Assembly: GCA_947628225.1 (NCBI GenBank)
Contig: CANQYY010000015.1
Location: forward strand, 1 to 44,044
Length of the DNA stretch: 44,044 bases
From: an uncultured Lachnospiraceae bacterium
GTDB taxonomy: Bacteria; Bacillota; Clostridia; Lachnospirales; Lachnospiraceae
Direction: 5' to 3'
The position numbers and the translations under genes were made by a program. Below, piece after piece: positions 15,747-23,689 of the stretch (position 1 is the first letter of the stretch; each line of letters starts with the position of its first letter). The notes beneath the pieces are model-generated. The model saw only the letters and a list, made by a program, of their open reading frames with translations. It had not been told where the DNA came from and searched no databases.

Positions 15747-17099
15747 ATGGGGAAAAAGCATAAGGAAGGGTTTTCCCTTATAAAACTGCTTCATTTAGAA
15801 AGACTTGCAGAAAAGGACAGAATCAGCCGTGAGCATATCGAAATAATGGCGAGGCGGAAAGATGCCAAAAAGGAATTGCTTTTACTATGGGAGAAGCGTA
15901 TCCGCATCCTGCTGTTACTTGTTCTTGTAATTATCCTGATATGGCTGTCCTGCCTGTGGGCAGAGCCGGAAGACTCCGTATTATCAGAGGGATATTATGT
16001 TGTCCGCCAGCCGGAGGATGAAACCGTGACACTGCGGGTAGAAGGAAAGGGGAAACAGGGAAAGTGGGGAAAAAACATATCCGTTCCGCTGAACAAACGG
16101 AAGTTTTCCCGGGAAGAAATGGCGCAGTTGGAAAAAAAGACAGAGGCCTATGTGAGGGATAAGCTGCCGGGGAAAAACCCCTCGCTGAAGCAGGTGTCAA
16201 AGCCATTGGTATTTGTGACGGCGATACCGGAAACGGAGATAGAACTCCAATGGACCTATGACGAGAAGTATATAAAGGATTCGGGAGGTCTGATTGCCTC
16301 CCGGATACCAAAGGAGGGAGTCGATACCGAAATTATGCTGCAGGCAAAATGCCAGAACTGGGAAAAGACCTTTTATTTCCCGGCGCATCTTATTTTGCCA
16401 AATCTTTCATTAGAGCAGATATCTGTTCAGGAAGTAAAAAAAGCAATGAAGCAGGCACTTTCTTCCCAGGCGGAAAAACAGGTGGTAAAGCTGCCGCAAA
16501 AAGTAAAGGATATGACAATCACTTACCAGGATAAAAAAGAAGAAAAAAGTTATCTTCCGGTATATTTAGCGATCGCAGTAACACTGCTCATGCCCTTTGT
16601 CTGGCGGGAGCAGCAAAAAAAACAACAGCAAAAAAGAGAGGAGCAGATGTGGATGGATCATCCCGAAGTTGTCAATAAGGTAATGCTGCTGCTCAGCGCC
16701 GGCCTTACCGTGAGAAAGGCAATGGAACGGTTGGCGGCGGAATACGAGAGGGAAAAAGAAAACAGTGGGGTATGCCGATTTGTTTATGAAGAAATCTGCG
16801 TCTTAAATCAGGAGGTAAAGGATGGGGTATCGGAGGCAAGAGCCATAGAACGATTTGGAAAACGGTGCCGCCTCCTGCCATATCTTCGGTTTTCCTCCGT
16901 TATCTCCCAAAATTTGAAAAAAGGAGCAAAGGGAATTTTGGATATTTTAGAAAAAGAGTCCCTGGAGGCGTTGCAGCAGAGAAAGCAGCGCGCGCTAAAA
17001 TTAGGAGAAACGGCAGGGACAAAGCTGCTGTTTCCCATGATTATGATGTTAGGGCTGGTAATGGGAATCATTTTAGTCCCGGCATTTATGACAATGTAA
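15747..17099 (+). CDS. tadC: TadC-like platform protein with a large extracytoplasmic insert
   Basis: A 450-residue partner of TadB. A membrane segment at about 50-70 (IRILLLLVLVIILIWLSCLW) is followed by a soluble, strand-rich region (about 71-265) that should lie outside the membrane. A second membrane segment lies near 268-285 (LPVYLAIAVTLLMPFVW). The C-terminal part is the T2SSF domain (VVNKVMLLLSAGLTVRKAME, FSSVISQNLKKGAKGILDIL), closing with a membrane segment. Typical TadC proteins are about 300 residues without such an insert. ATG 15747 has GGGAGG just upstream. The insert may contact the pilus in the wall space; this is inferred. Confidence 0.82.
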   Translation: MGKKHKEGFSLIKLLHLERLAEKDRISREHIEIMARRKDAKKELLLLWEKRIRILLLLVLVIILIWLSCLWAEPEDSVLSEGYYVVRQPEDETVTLRVEGKGKQGKWGKNISVPLNKRKFSREEMAQLEKKTEAYVRDKLPGKNPSLKQVSKPLVFVTAIPETEIELQWTYDEKYIKDSGGLIASRIPKEGVDTEIMLQAKCQNWEKTFYFPAHLILPNLSLEQISVQEVKKAMKQALSSQAEKQVVKLPQKVKDMTITYQDKKEEKSYLPVYLAIAVTLLMPFVWREQQKKQQQKREEQMWMDHPEVVNKVMLLLSAGLTVRKAMERLAAEYEREKENSGVCRFVYEEICVLNQEVKDGVSEARAIERFGKRCRLLPYLRFSSVISQNLKKGAKGILDILEKESLEALQQRKQRALKLGETAGTKLLFPMIMMLGLVMGIILVPAFMTM

Positions 17100-17135
17100 A
17101 AAACAACAAAAATGTATGAGAATGGAGGTATGTAA

Positions 17136-17309
17136 ATGAAAGATTTTGTATTATTTTGGAAAGAAGAGGATGCCATTGGAGTGGTAGAAATTATTTTAAT
17201 TCTCGTGGTATTAATTGCGCTGGTATTAGTCTTTAAAGGAAAAATAACCACGGTCATCAATAAGGCGTTTAAGACGTTTACAAAAGACTCGGGAGATATT
17301 ATTGGTTAG
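17136..17309 (+). CDS. flp: Flp-family major pilin precursor
   Basis: A 57-residue pilin precursor, the expected structural subunit of the Tad pilus. A short charged leader (MKDFVLFWKEEDA) precedes the hydrophobic helix IGVVEIILILVVLIALVLVF and a basic tail. Cleavage after Ala13 puts Glu at mature position +5, as prepilin peptidases require; the -1 residue would then be Ala instead of the common Gly. ATG 17136 is preceded by GGAGG. Its stop overlaps the start of the next gene. Short gene, but composition and position are typical. Confidence 0.85.
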   Translation: MKDFVLFWKEEDAIGVVEIILILVVLIALVLVFKGKITTVINKAFKTFTKDSGDIIG

Positions 17310-19305
17310 GAAAAGGGGCAGTATCACAGTATTTTTGTCATTAGCAGGAATTTTGATTTTTGCCCTGTTAGGAACACTGCTGGAAACTGCCCGCTATACG
17401 GCATGCGGCAATCATGCGGCGCGGACCCTACGGACTGCTTCGGAGGCGTTATTATCCGAGTACAGTCTGCCCTTATATGAAAATTACGGATTGTTCTTTT
17501 TAGAGAGCGAGGGCAAACCGTATGAGGAAGTAATGGCAGCCTATGTAGGAACTTCTTTGGAAAAGGCAAAAAAGGGGACAATGGATTTTTTTACAGGGCA
17601 GACAAATGAAATTCAGGTGACAGAGAAAACTTATGTCGGGGATAATGGGGCAAAGCCGCTGCAAAAAGAGATTACACAATATATGGCAAGGAAGATAACG
17701 TCGGAGCAGCTAAAGAAATTTTTAAATCAATCCCAAAAGGTTGCCGAAACGGAAAAACAGGCAGAGGATATTGAAAAAACAGTAGAGGAGCAAAAAGAGG
17801 CGGCAGAATTAGACGAGGAATTTTTAAAGCTGATGGAGCAGGTAGACGGCATTACTGTTTCCAATGGGAAAATATGCTGCGCCAATGAATTTGTAAAGAT
17901 GTTTGTCACGGGAAAAAAACAAAGCGGCAGCTTTGGCATTACCGAAAATATGGTATGGGAAAAAATGAAGAAAAAGCTGGACGATACGCCAAAAAACTGG
18001 GAGAAATTGCGTCCTAAAGAATTTTCTTCCCGGGTAAAAAGGGTGCGAAAGCTGACCGAAGACGCCATGAAGCAGGCAGAGAAGCTAAAACGCGCCTATC
18101 AAAAAAGCGCCGGCAGGGAAAGCTCCTTTGCCGGACACGATAAAAAACTGGGAGAGCTTATCCGCAGCCTGTCTGTTCTCAGTGAAAATAAAAAAATTCT
18201 GGAGGAAACCGAAAGGCTGCTACAGGAGAAAGTGACAGGAGAAACAAAAGAGGAACTAAAAGAATTGTGGAAAAATTATGACACGGCAACTATTGTTTTT
18301 GATTATACCGGGATAGAAAAGAGCGGCGGAAAAAATCCGCTAGAGGCGTTGTCCGGCTCATGGAAAGAGGGCATTTTAAATCTGGTCTGTGAAAAACCGG
18401 ATCGCCTTTCCCGGAAGGAAGTGTCTATGCCGGATGGTTTTGCCGGACAGTATCAGCAACAGGAAAAAGGAATGGAGGATTATGGGAAAAGAGTCAGCGG
18501 GCTTGCCGATGAAGAAGAGGTGGAATTATCCGGAATCATAAAAGATATGGGCGGTTATGCCATGGATGAATTTTGTCTGGACTCTTATATCCGTCACAGG
18601 TTTGACAGTTTTACCCAAAAGACTTCCGGCTGGGAAAATGCGCTGGATTATCAGTGGGAGTATATCGCCTCGGGAAAAAATACGGACAAAAAAAATCTAA
18701 AATGCGTATTGAACCGGATTCTTCTGATTCGCACCGTTGCCAACTTTTTTTCTATCTGCCGGGATTCTGCCAAAAAGACGGAGGCCTATACCGCCGCTGC
18801 CGGCATAGTGGGATTTACCGGACTGGAGCCGCTGATCCGGCTGACCCAGACGCTGATTTTACTTGTCTGGTCCTTGGTGGAAAGTCTGGTAGACGTGGCG
18901 GGGCTTTTATTAGAGAAAAATATTCCCATTGTAAAATCCCCTGCCCGGATACAGACAAAATTTTCGCAGCTTTTTCAAATTAGCGGGCGGGAAATTATAA
19001 AACGGGCAAAAAAGCTGAAAGCGGCGGGCGAACAATCCTTTGGTTATAAGGACTACCTTTTTCTTTTTCTTGCTGCGACAAAACAAGGTACCCGGCTGTA
19101 CCGGATAATGGACATCATACAATGGGATATGAGAAAAAACGGTCATCCCCGCTTTCAACTGGGCCGATGCGTATTTTCTTTCCGGGTAAAGGGAACATTT
19201 TCCTTTCCCTCCCGTTTTTTCCGGATGGCGCCGGTGGAAAAACTGTTGGGCCGCAAACTTTACGCCCATTCGGTGTCGTGTGAAATAACGGCGGGATACT
19301 TATAA
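17302..19305 (+). CDS. Large TadE/TadG-like pilus-associated protein (DUF5702-like)
   Basis: A 667-residue protein with a pilin-like N-terminus: RKRG, then SITVFLSLAGILIFALLGTL. The usual +5 Glu is replaced by Phe, so processing is uncertain. Residues about 130-310 are highly charged and helical, probably coiled coil. A hydrophobic stretch near 505-550 (TGLEPLIRLTQTLILLVWSL) is followed by a basic C-terminal domain. It resembles the large DUF5702-type proteins in Firmicute tad clusters, whose function is unknown. TTG 17302 with GGGAGA 6 bases upstream is the start and overlaps the flp stop. Confidence 0.7.
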   Translation: MVRKRGSITVFLSLAGILIFALLGTLLETARYTACGNHAARTLRTASEALLSEYSLPLYENYGLFFLESEGKPYEEVMAAYVGTSLEKAKKGTMDFFTGQTNEIQVTEKTYVGDNGAKPLQKEITQYMARKITSEQLKKFLNQSQKVAETEKQAEDIEKTVEEQKEAAELDEEFLKLMEQVDGITVSNGKICCANEFVKMFVTGKKQSGSFGITENMVWEKMKKKLDDTPKNWEKLRPKEFSSRVKRVRKLTEDAMKQAEKLKRAYQKSAGRESSFAGHDKKLGELIRSLSVLSENKKILEETERLLQEKVTGETKEELKELWKNYDTATIVFDYTGIEKSGGKNPLEALSGSWKEGILNLVCEKPDRLSRKEVSMPDGFAGQYQQQEKGMEDYGKRVSGLADEEEVELSGIIKDMGGYAMDEFCLDSYIRHRFDSFTQKTSGWENALDYQWEYIASGKNTDKKNLKCVLNRILLIRTVANFFSICRDSAKKTEAYTAAAGIVGFTGLEPLIRLTQTLILLVWSLVESLVDVAGLLLEKNIPIVKSPARIQTKFSQLFQISGREIIKRAKKLKAAGEQSFGYKDYLFLFLAATKQGTRLYRIMDIIQWDMRKNGHPRFQLGRCVFSFRVKGTFSFPSRFFRMAPVEKLLGRKLYAHSVSCEITAGYL

Positions 19306-19311
19306 AAAAGC

Positions 19312-19432
19312 CTCAAGACGGGAAAGGGTATTCTAAAAAAACAAAAGAGGGTTAATCCAAATCCAACCAAAAATAAATAAATCATTATTACAAAATAAAC
19401 CAAAAAAACGGAATACCCTTTCTCGTCTTGAG
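19312..19432. repeat. 22-bp near-perfect inverted repeat inside the tad operon
   Basis: Arms 19312-19333 (beginning CTCAAGACGGG) and 19411-19432 (ending CGTCTTGAG) pair over 22 bases with one G-T wobble. They enclose 77 bases of A-rich, G-poor sequence without a useful ORF. A-rich flanks resemble each other on both sides (TAAAAAAGC before, TAAAAAGC after). This is either a long intercistronic RNA hairpin controlling mRNA stability and the expression of tadE and the genes after it, or a miniature inverted-repeat element inserted in the operon. Confidence 0.8.
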
Positions 19433-19460
19433 TGTGAAAAAATAAAAAGCGAGGATCTAT

Positions 19461-20207
19461 ATGAAATTAAAAAAAGCATCATTGACAGTGGAGGCATCCT
19501 TTGTGCTTCCGATCTTTCTTCTTGCCATGCTGCTTCTTGCCTATCTGGGGCAGATGATAAAGTGTCAGGATGAAATGCAGTGGGCGCTCACAAGGATTGC
19601 CCGGGAGGCAGCAGCGGAGTACGGCGCCACAAAAAATAGCGCGTACAAAAGCCGCGCCTATTATCTTGCCAGGCTGAATCAATACAGGAAGGGCGCGGGA
19701 ATCTCCGTATCGTTGTCAGAATCGGAGCTATTAAAGAAAAATGATGAAATAATTTTAGCTGCCGGTTATCGCATGGAATTGCCGTTTAAGCTGCTGCCGG
19801 TTTCACATTTTACCTTTTTTCAGCGGGTGCATACCCGCGCCTTTACCGGGGTAGAAAGCCGGGAGCCGGCAGGCGGCGGGGAAGATGAAACGGTTTATGT
19901 CACAAAAACCGGGAGGGTATATCACAGAGAGCTTACCTGTACCTATTTAAAACTTAGTATATCCCAGATTTTATATGCTGATATTTCCGGTTTAAGAAAT
20001 GAGGGCGGCGGGCGTTATCAGCCATGTGAACGCTGCTGTAAGGGAAAAAAATTTGGCGGGCAGTCGGTAATCTGGATTACCAATTTTGGCGACCGGTATC
20101 ACAGTAGCCGTTCCTGCAGCGGAATAAAGCGCAGTATATTGACAATCAAGCTGTCGGAGGTGGGAAACCGGACCTTATGCAGTAAGTGTGGGAAAAAAAG
20201 GAGGTAA
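19461..20207 (+). CDS. TadE-like pseudopilin with a duplicated Cys/His module
   Basis: A 248-residue protein with the TadE signature KKASLTVEASFVLPIF: cleavage after Ala gives Glu at +5, followed by a hydrophobic helix. After residue 145 it carries two related units. The first has VYVTKTGRVYHRELTC and ends YQPCERC; the second has VIWITNFGDRYHSSRSC and ends TLCSKCG. Each shows Tyr-His, a Cys five or six residues on, and a terminal CxxC, a plausible zinc or disulfide site. Standard TadE proteins lack this tail. ATG 19461 has GAGG upstream, right after the inverted repeat. Confidence 0.82.
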   Translation: MKLKKASLTVEASFVLPIFLLAMLLLAYLGQMIKCQDEMQWALTRIAREAAAEYGATKNSAYKSRAYYLARLNQYRKGAGISVSLSESELLKKNDEIILAAGYRMELPFKLLPVSHFTFFQRVHTRAFTGVESREPAGGGEDETVYVTKTGRVYHRELTCTYLKLSISQILYADISGLRNEGGGRYQPCERCCKGKKFGGQSVIWITNFGDRYHSSRSCSGIKRSILTIKLSEVGNRTLCSKCGKKRR

Positions 20208-20211
20208 ATAT

Positions 20212-20631
20212 ATGAAGGAGGCAATTTTTATTATGACAGGCATTTATTTGGCGGGAATGGCGGTTCTTGACAGAAGATATAAAAGGATTCCCATTATTCC
20301 CGGCATTGTTTGTCTGATCTTTGTAATATTAGGGCAATTTATTGCCGGAAATTGTGTGGTACAATGGCTTGCCGGAGTTTTGATCGGCGCCTTTTTGTAT
20401 GGGGTGAGCCGGATAAGCAGGGGCAGCATTGGAGAGGGAGATGCCATCGTTTATCTGGTAACCGGGGCGGCGCTGGGCTTTTACCGAAATCTGGAACTTC
20501 TTATGCTGAGCCTGACGCTGGCCGCGATGACATCCCTCATACTGCTGGCGGTAAAAAAGGTGGGAAAAAAATACAGGATTCCGTTTATTCCTTTTACTGC
20601 GGCTGCTTACGGAGTAATAACATTGCTATGA
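20212..20631 (+). CDS. Second A24-family prepilin peptidase
   Basis: A 139-residue integral membrane aspartyl protease. The two Asp motifs are AVLDRRYKRIP (near residue 20) and GSIGEGDAIVYLVTGAALG (near residue 75), with hydrophobic segments throughout. ATG 20212 has GGAGG 7 bases upstream; an in-frame GTG at 20188 overlaps the previous gene and is less likely. Its stop overlaps the next gene by 4 bases (ATGA). With the gene at 12149 this makes two prepilin peptidases in the operon, possibly for different substrates. Confidence 0.87.
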   Translation: MKEAIFIMTGIYLAGMAVLDRRYKRIPIIPGIVCLIFVILGQFIAGNCVVQWLAGVLIGAFLYGVSRISRGSIGEGDAIVYLVTGAALGFYRNLELLMLSLTLAAMTSLILLAVKKVGKKYRIPFIPFTAAAYGVITLL

Positions 20632-21059
20632 AAAAAAACGGTTATTTTACAGTGGAGGCTGTCTTTATTGTGACAATATGTATCTGGGTCTTTGCAGCGC
20701 TTGTTTTTCAGGGGCTCTATGTACATGACACAGTGGTAATGGAATCCGAAACAAATGAACGGACAGCGGAGTGGTTATCCGGGGGAAAAGAAAAAAAGGA
20801 AACGGAGTGGCAGACGGATATGACAAAGCGGCTAAATAACAAATTATTCCTTATGAAAGTAACCCGGGTAAAAACGGAAGAAAAGATTAATAAAGTTATA
20901 GTAAAGGCATATTATGAACTGCCTGTTTCGCTGCCCTATCTGAAAAAAATATTGTCCGGAGGCAAGGCCCTGTCCGCATTTGAAACAGAGAGGGAAAGTT
21001 TATGGGCGGCAAAATACCGATGGGATTATGAAGCGTTACAGGAGAGGAAGGGGGAGTGA
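20628..21059 (+). CDS. TadE/pseudopilin-like protein
   Basis: A 143-residue protein with an N-terminal prepilin signal KKNG then YFTVEAVFIVTICIWVFAAL: Gly at -1 and Glu at +5 are as expected. A soluble domain of about 100 residues follows and ends with a charged helix. It is translationally coupled to the preceding peptidase (4-base overlap) and lies 3 bases before the FHA gene. It is probably a minor pilin that primes or caps the pilus; no closer family recognised. Confidence 0.75.
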   Translation: MKKNGYFTVEAVFIVTICIWVFAALVFQGLYVHDTVVMESETNERTAEWLSGGKEKKETEWQTDMTKRLNNKLFLMKVTRVKTEEKINKVIVKAYYELPVSLPYLKKILSGGKALSAFETERESLWAAKYRWDYEALQERKGE

Positions 21060-21062
21060 CAG

Positions 21063-22199
21063 ATGGAACATCAATTTTTGCAGGACGGAACGGGAAATTA
21101 TTTAAAAATAAAAGGAGTGGGAAAAGAAACTCTGAGTGACCGTATTTTTTCCTTTCAGGAGGTAAAAGGCTTTCTGCCAATGGAAATCCACTGGATAAAC
21201 GGGCAAAAGGAGGCAGTCTATAATATTTCGGGACGGGTATCGTTGGCGCGCTATTTATCAGAAACAGCGTTTACCCTGGGGGATATAAAAAGTATATTTT
21301 CCCAGTTAGCCGATATGGCAGATCAGCTGACGGAATACCTGCTGGATGCCGGCGGTTTATTTATCCATGAGGATTTTCTTTATATTGAGCCAAGGCTGGG
21401 GCAGATAGAGGGGATTTTTTATCCGGAGGGAGAAAAAGGAGATGTAAAAGCCTTGGGAGAATTATTAGAATTTATAATGGAGAAAATGAATCAGCAGGAC
21501 AAAGATCTGGTATTTTTTGTTTACGGAATGCACAGGCTGACAAAGGAAGAGGGGTGTACGCCGGCGCGACTGTGGGAATATGCGAAGGATAACAGGAGCC
21601 ATCCCTCCCCTCCCCCAAAAGAAAGGATTATTTATCCGCCCAGAGATGAAAAATCCGTCAGGCAAAAAAAAGAACGAATAGAGCCTGCCTTATTACGAAG
21701 GTATCTTGCCCCTGTCGGAATCGGCTTATTTGGGATCGGCGCTTTTCTTTTCCTCTGGGGGATGGGGCTGTTCCGTATGCCATTGTCCAATCAGATAGAC
21801 GGGAAAAAAGCGCTGGGGAGCGCCCTCTTTTTTCTTGCGGTTTCGGGATATGGAATATGGAAGGCGCTTCCTCAAAACAGGAGGAGGAAAAAAGAGGAGG
21901 ACGAAATAGATTATCAGGAGGAAGCGGAAGAAAAAACGGTCTGCCTTATACCCTGTCAGGGAAAGGAAGAGCCGATACCGGTTACCTGTTTTCCCTTTCG
22001 GCTCCGTCGGGCTCATCTTCAGATATTACAGGAAGGGGAGGATATTTTTGCCGTGGATGAGGAATCGGCAAACGGAACCTACCGAAATAATGAAAGGCTG
22101 GCGCCATGGCAGAAAACAAGGCTGCGCGACGGGGATTTACTGCGCCTGGCAGAAAAGGAATATGTGGTGGAAATTACTCAGTCAGAATATGTCATATGA
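21063..22199 (+). CDS. FHA-domain membrane protein (DUF6382-like)
   Basis: A 378-residue protein closing the tad operon. Residues 1-190 form a soluble domain resembling the DUF6382 region that often precedes FHA in Firmicutes. Two membrane segments lie near 218-240 (GIGLFGIGAFLFLWGMGLF) and 252-272. The C-terminal FHA domain reads RRAHLQILQEGEDIFAVDEE followed by SANGTYRNNERL, matching the His and Asn-Gly phosphopeptide-binding loops, though the usual Ser before the His is Ala. FHA domains bind phosphothreonine, so a Ser/Thr kinase may control pilus assembly. Its last 22 bases overlap the convergent gene. Confidence 0.8.
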   Translation: MEHQFLQDGTGNYLKIKGVGKETLSDRIFSFQEVKGFLPMEIHWINGQKEAVYNISGRVSLARYLSETAFTLGDIKSIFSQLADMADQLTEYLLDAGGLFIHEDFLYIEPRLGQIEGIFYPEGEKGDVKALGELLEFIMEKMNQQDKDLVFFVYGMHRLTKEEGCTPARLWEYAKDNRSHPSPPPKERIIYPPRDEKSVRQKKERIEPALLRRYLAPVGIGLFGIGAFLFLWGMGLFRMPLSNQIDGKKALGSALFFLAVSGYGIWKALPQNRRRKKEEDEIDYQEEAEEKTVCLIPCQGKEEPIPVTCFPFRLRRAHLQILQEGEDIFAVDEESANGTYRNNERLAPWQKTRLRDGDLLRLAEKEYVVEITQSEYVI

Positions 22200-23578
22200 T
22201 GGATAAATCGTTTTTCAAAATACGGACTGTCTGCCAGACTTATCTGTTTGACGGCTGGCAGGGTAAGGGAGTCCGGGGTTTTTATGGCAAATTCCCGCAG
22301 CCCGCGCAGGCAGGTGTTTCCCATGAAGCGGATTTTGTCCGGAGCAACCGATGAAAATAGTTTAAGCGTCTGGCAGTCCTCTAAATTGAGATAAAAACCA
22401 AAGCCGCCCCCTAAATAAAAATCCGAGATCTCATCAAGGGAAATCCGGGCGGCATCGGCAAGCGTTTCTATGCCGGCGGCAATGGCGGCAACCGCGAGTT
22501 GGATATTCCGGAAATCCTCCGGGGTGAAAAAAAGAGGAGTGCCCTGTGCGGACGGGGAAAGGAAAATCCCGTCAGCAGGAAAGCGTTCACTTAACACCCC
22601 TTTTTCATTTACATAGCCGTTTCGGATTAGCTCGGCGCATAATTGAATAGCGCCGGAGCCGCATATTCCGATGGGCAGAGTATTATCGATCGTGGCGACT
22701 ACCGGGCGGAGGCGTTTGAAACGGACGCCGCAGATAGCGCCGGAAACAGCCGGACAGCCGCAGGATAATCCGCCTCCCTCAAAGGCGGGACCCGCAGCGG
22801 CGGCTGCGGTATACAGAGTGGAGTTATGATAAAGCGCCATTTCTCCATTTGTTCCAAGGTCAAGAAAAAAAGCGGGGTTATCCCTGTCTGTTATCTGACA
22901 GGCAATAAGACCGGCGGTAATATCGCCGCCTACAAAGGCAGAAAGCCAGGGTAAAATAGTAATGGAGCAGTTTTGGTAGAAAAAGGGCTCCGGGGACGGT
23001 ACTTCGATAGCAAAAGGGCTCGAGCCAAGACTGCGGCAATCATATCCCATGAGGAGATGAATCATGGCAGTATTGCCAGCGATAAAACAGGAAGTTATCT
23101 GCTCCGGCAGCTGGCGGTTGTTCCGGCATAAAAGGGCAATTTTTTCCTTCAGCGCCGATATAACGGCATGCTGGAGTGATTTTAAGCTGCCGGAACAGGC
23201 GGCATGGATCCGGGCAACAATATCCGCGCCATAGGTTCTCTGGGGATTGGAAAAGTTCAGCGTCTGCCGCAGGGCGCCGCTGCTCCGCTCAATCAGGGCA
23301 AGAGCGATCGTGGTAGTGCCAAGATCAATTAACAGAGTATCTCCGGTGCCGGAGGTTACGGTCATATCCTCCAGGGCGATTCCGGTAATCCTACCTGAAG
23401 TATCGGGGAGTGAAACGGTAAGGGGTTCTTTAGGGATTAAAGAGCAGTCAAAGGGATACTGTTTTCCGTTGCAATGATGCTGTCCATGGCAGTTGCAGGG
23501 AAGGGAATAACCCATCTGCTCCAAAAGCGTCAGAATATTTTGCTTATTCGTTTTGTCTGCCATTACGGAAATTTTCAT
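22178..23578 (-). CDS. Corrinoid-protein reactivating ASKHA ATPase (RamA/RACE-like, DUF4445)
   Basis: A 466-residue metal-containing ATPase of the family that reduces inactive Co(II) corrinoid proteins to Co(I). The N-terminus carries a small Cys cluster (LPCNCHGQHHCNGK and a further Cys about 7 residues on) in the place of the usual [2Fe-2S] ferredoxin-like motif, with non-standard spacing. The ASKHA core shows LLIDLGTTTIALAL, FLDLGTNGEMAL, the glycine-rich AFEGGGLSCG and GICGSGAIQL. No corrinoid protein or methyltransferase is nearby, so its partner is unknown. It is transcribed against the tad operon, with overlapping 3' ends. Confidence 0.85.
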   Translation of the reverse strand: MKISVMADKTNKQNILTLLEQMGYSLPCNCHGQHHCNGKQYPFDCSLIPKEPLTVSLPDTSGRITGIALEDMTVTSGTGDTLLIDLGTTTIALALIERSSGALRQTLNFSNPQRTYGADIVARIHAACSGSLKSLQHAVISALKEKIALLCRNNRQLPEQITSCFIAGNTAMIHLLMGYDCRSLGSSPFAIEVPSPEPFFYQNCSITILPWLSAFVGGDITAGLIACQITDRDNPAFFLDLGTNGEMALYHNSTLYTAAAAAGPAFEGGGLSCGCPAVSGAICGVRFKRLRPVVATIDNTLPIGICGSGAIQLCAELIRNGYVNEKGVLSERFPADGIFLSPSAQGTPLFFTPEDFRNIQLAVAAIAAGIETLADAARISLDEISDFYLGGGFGFYLNLEDCQTLKLFSSVAPDKIRFMGNTCLRGLREFAIKTPDSLTLPAVKQISLADSPYFEKRFIHHMTYSD

Positions 23579-23606
23579 CCTTACGCATCCTTTCTTTTAT
23601 GATTTA

Positions 23607-23635
23607 TTGACCGGTTTTTTGTTCTGTGTTACAAT
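23607..23635 (+). promoter_or_regulatory. Promoter of the rhomboid-flavodoxin gene pair
   Basis: TTGACC (23607-23612), a 17-base spacer and TACAAT (23630-23635) lie 55 bases upstream of the rhomboid start. Confidence 0.65.
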
Positions 23636-23689
23636 TTCAATCATAGCATAAACAAAAAATACAGTCCAGCACAAGAAAGGAAAGTTGGA

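Noticed and set aside
12149..22199. Type II secretion or type IVa pilus cluster
   Set aside because: The CpaF-type ATPase, Flp-type short pilin, TadB/TadC pair and TadE-like proteins define the Tad (type IVc) system instead.
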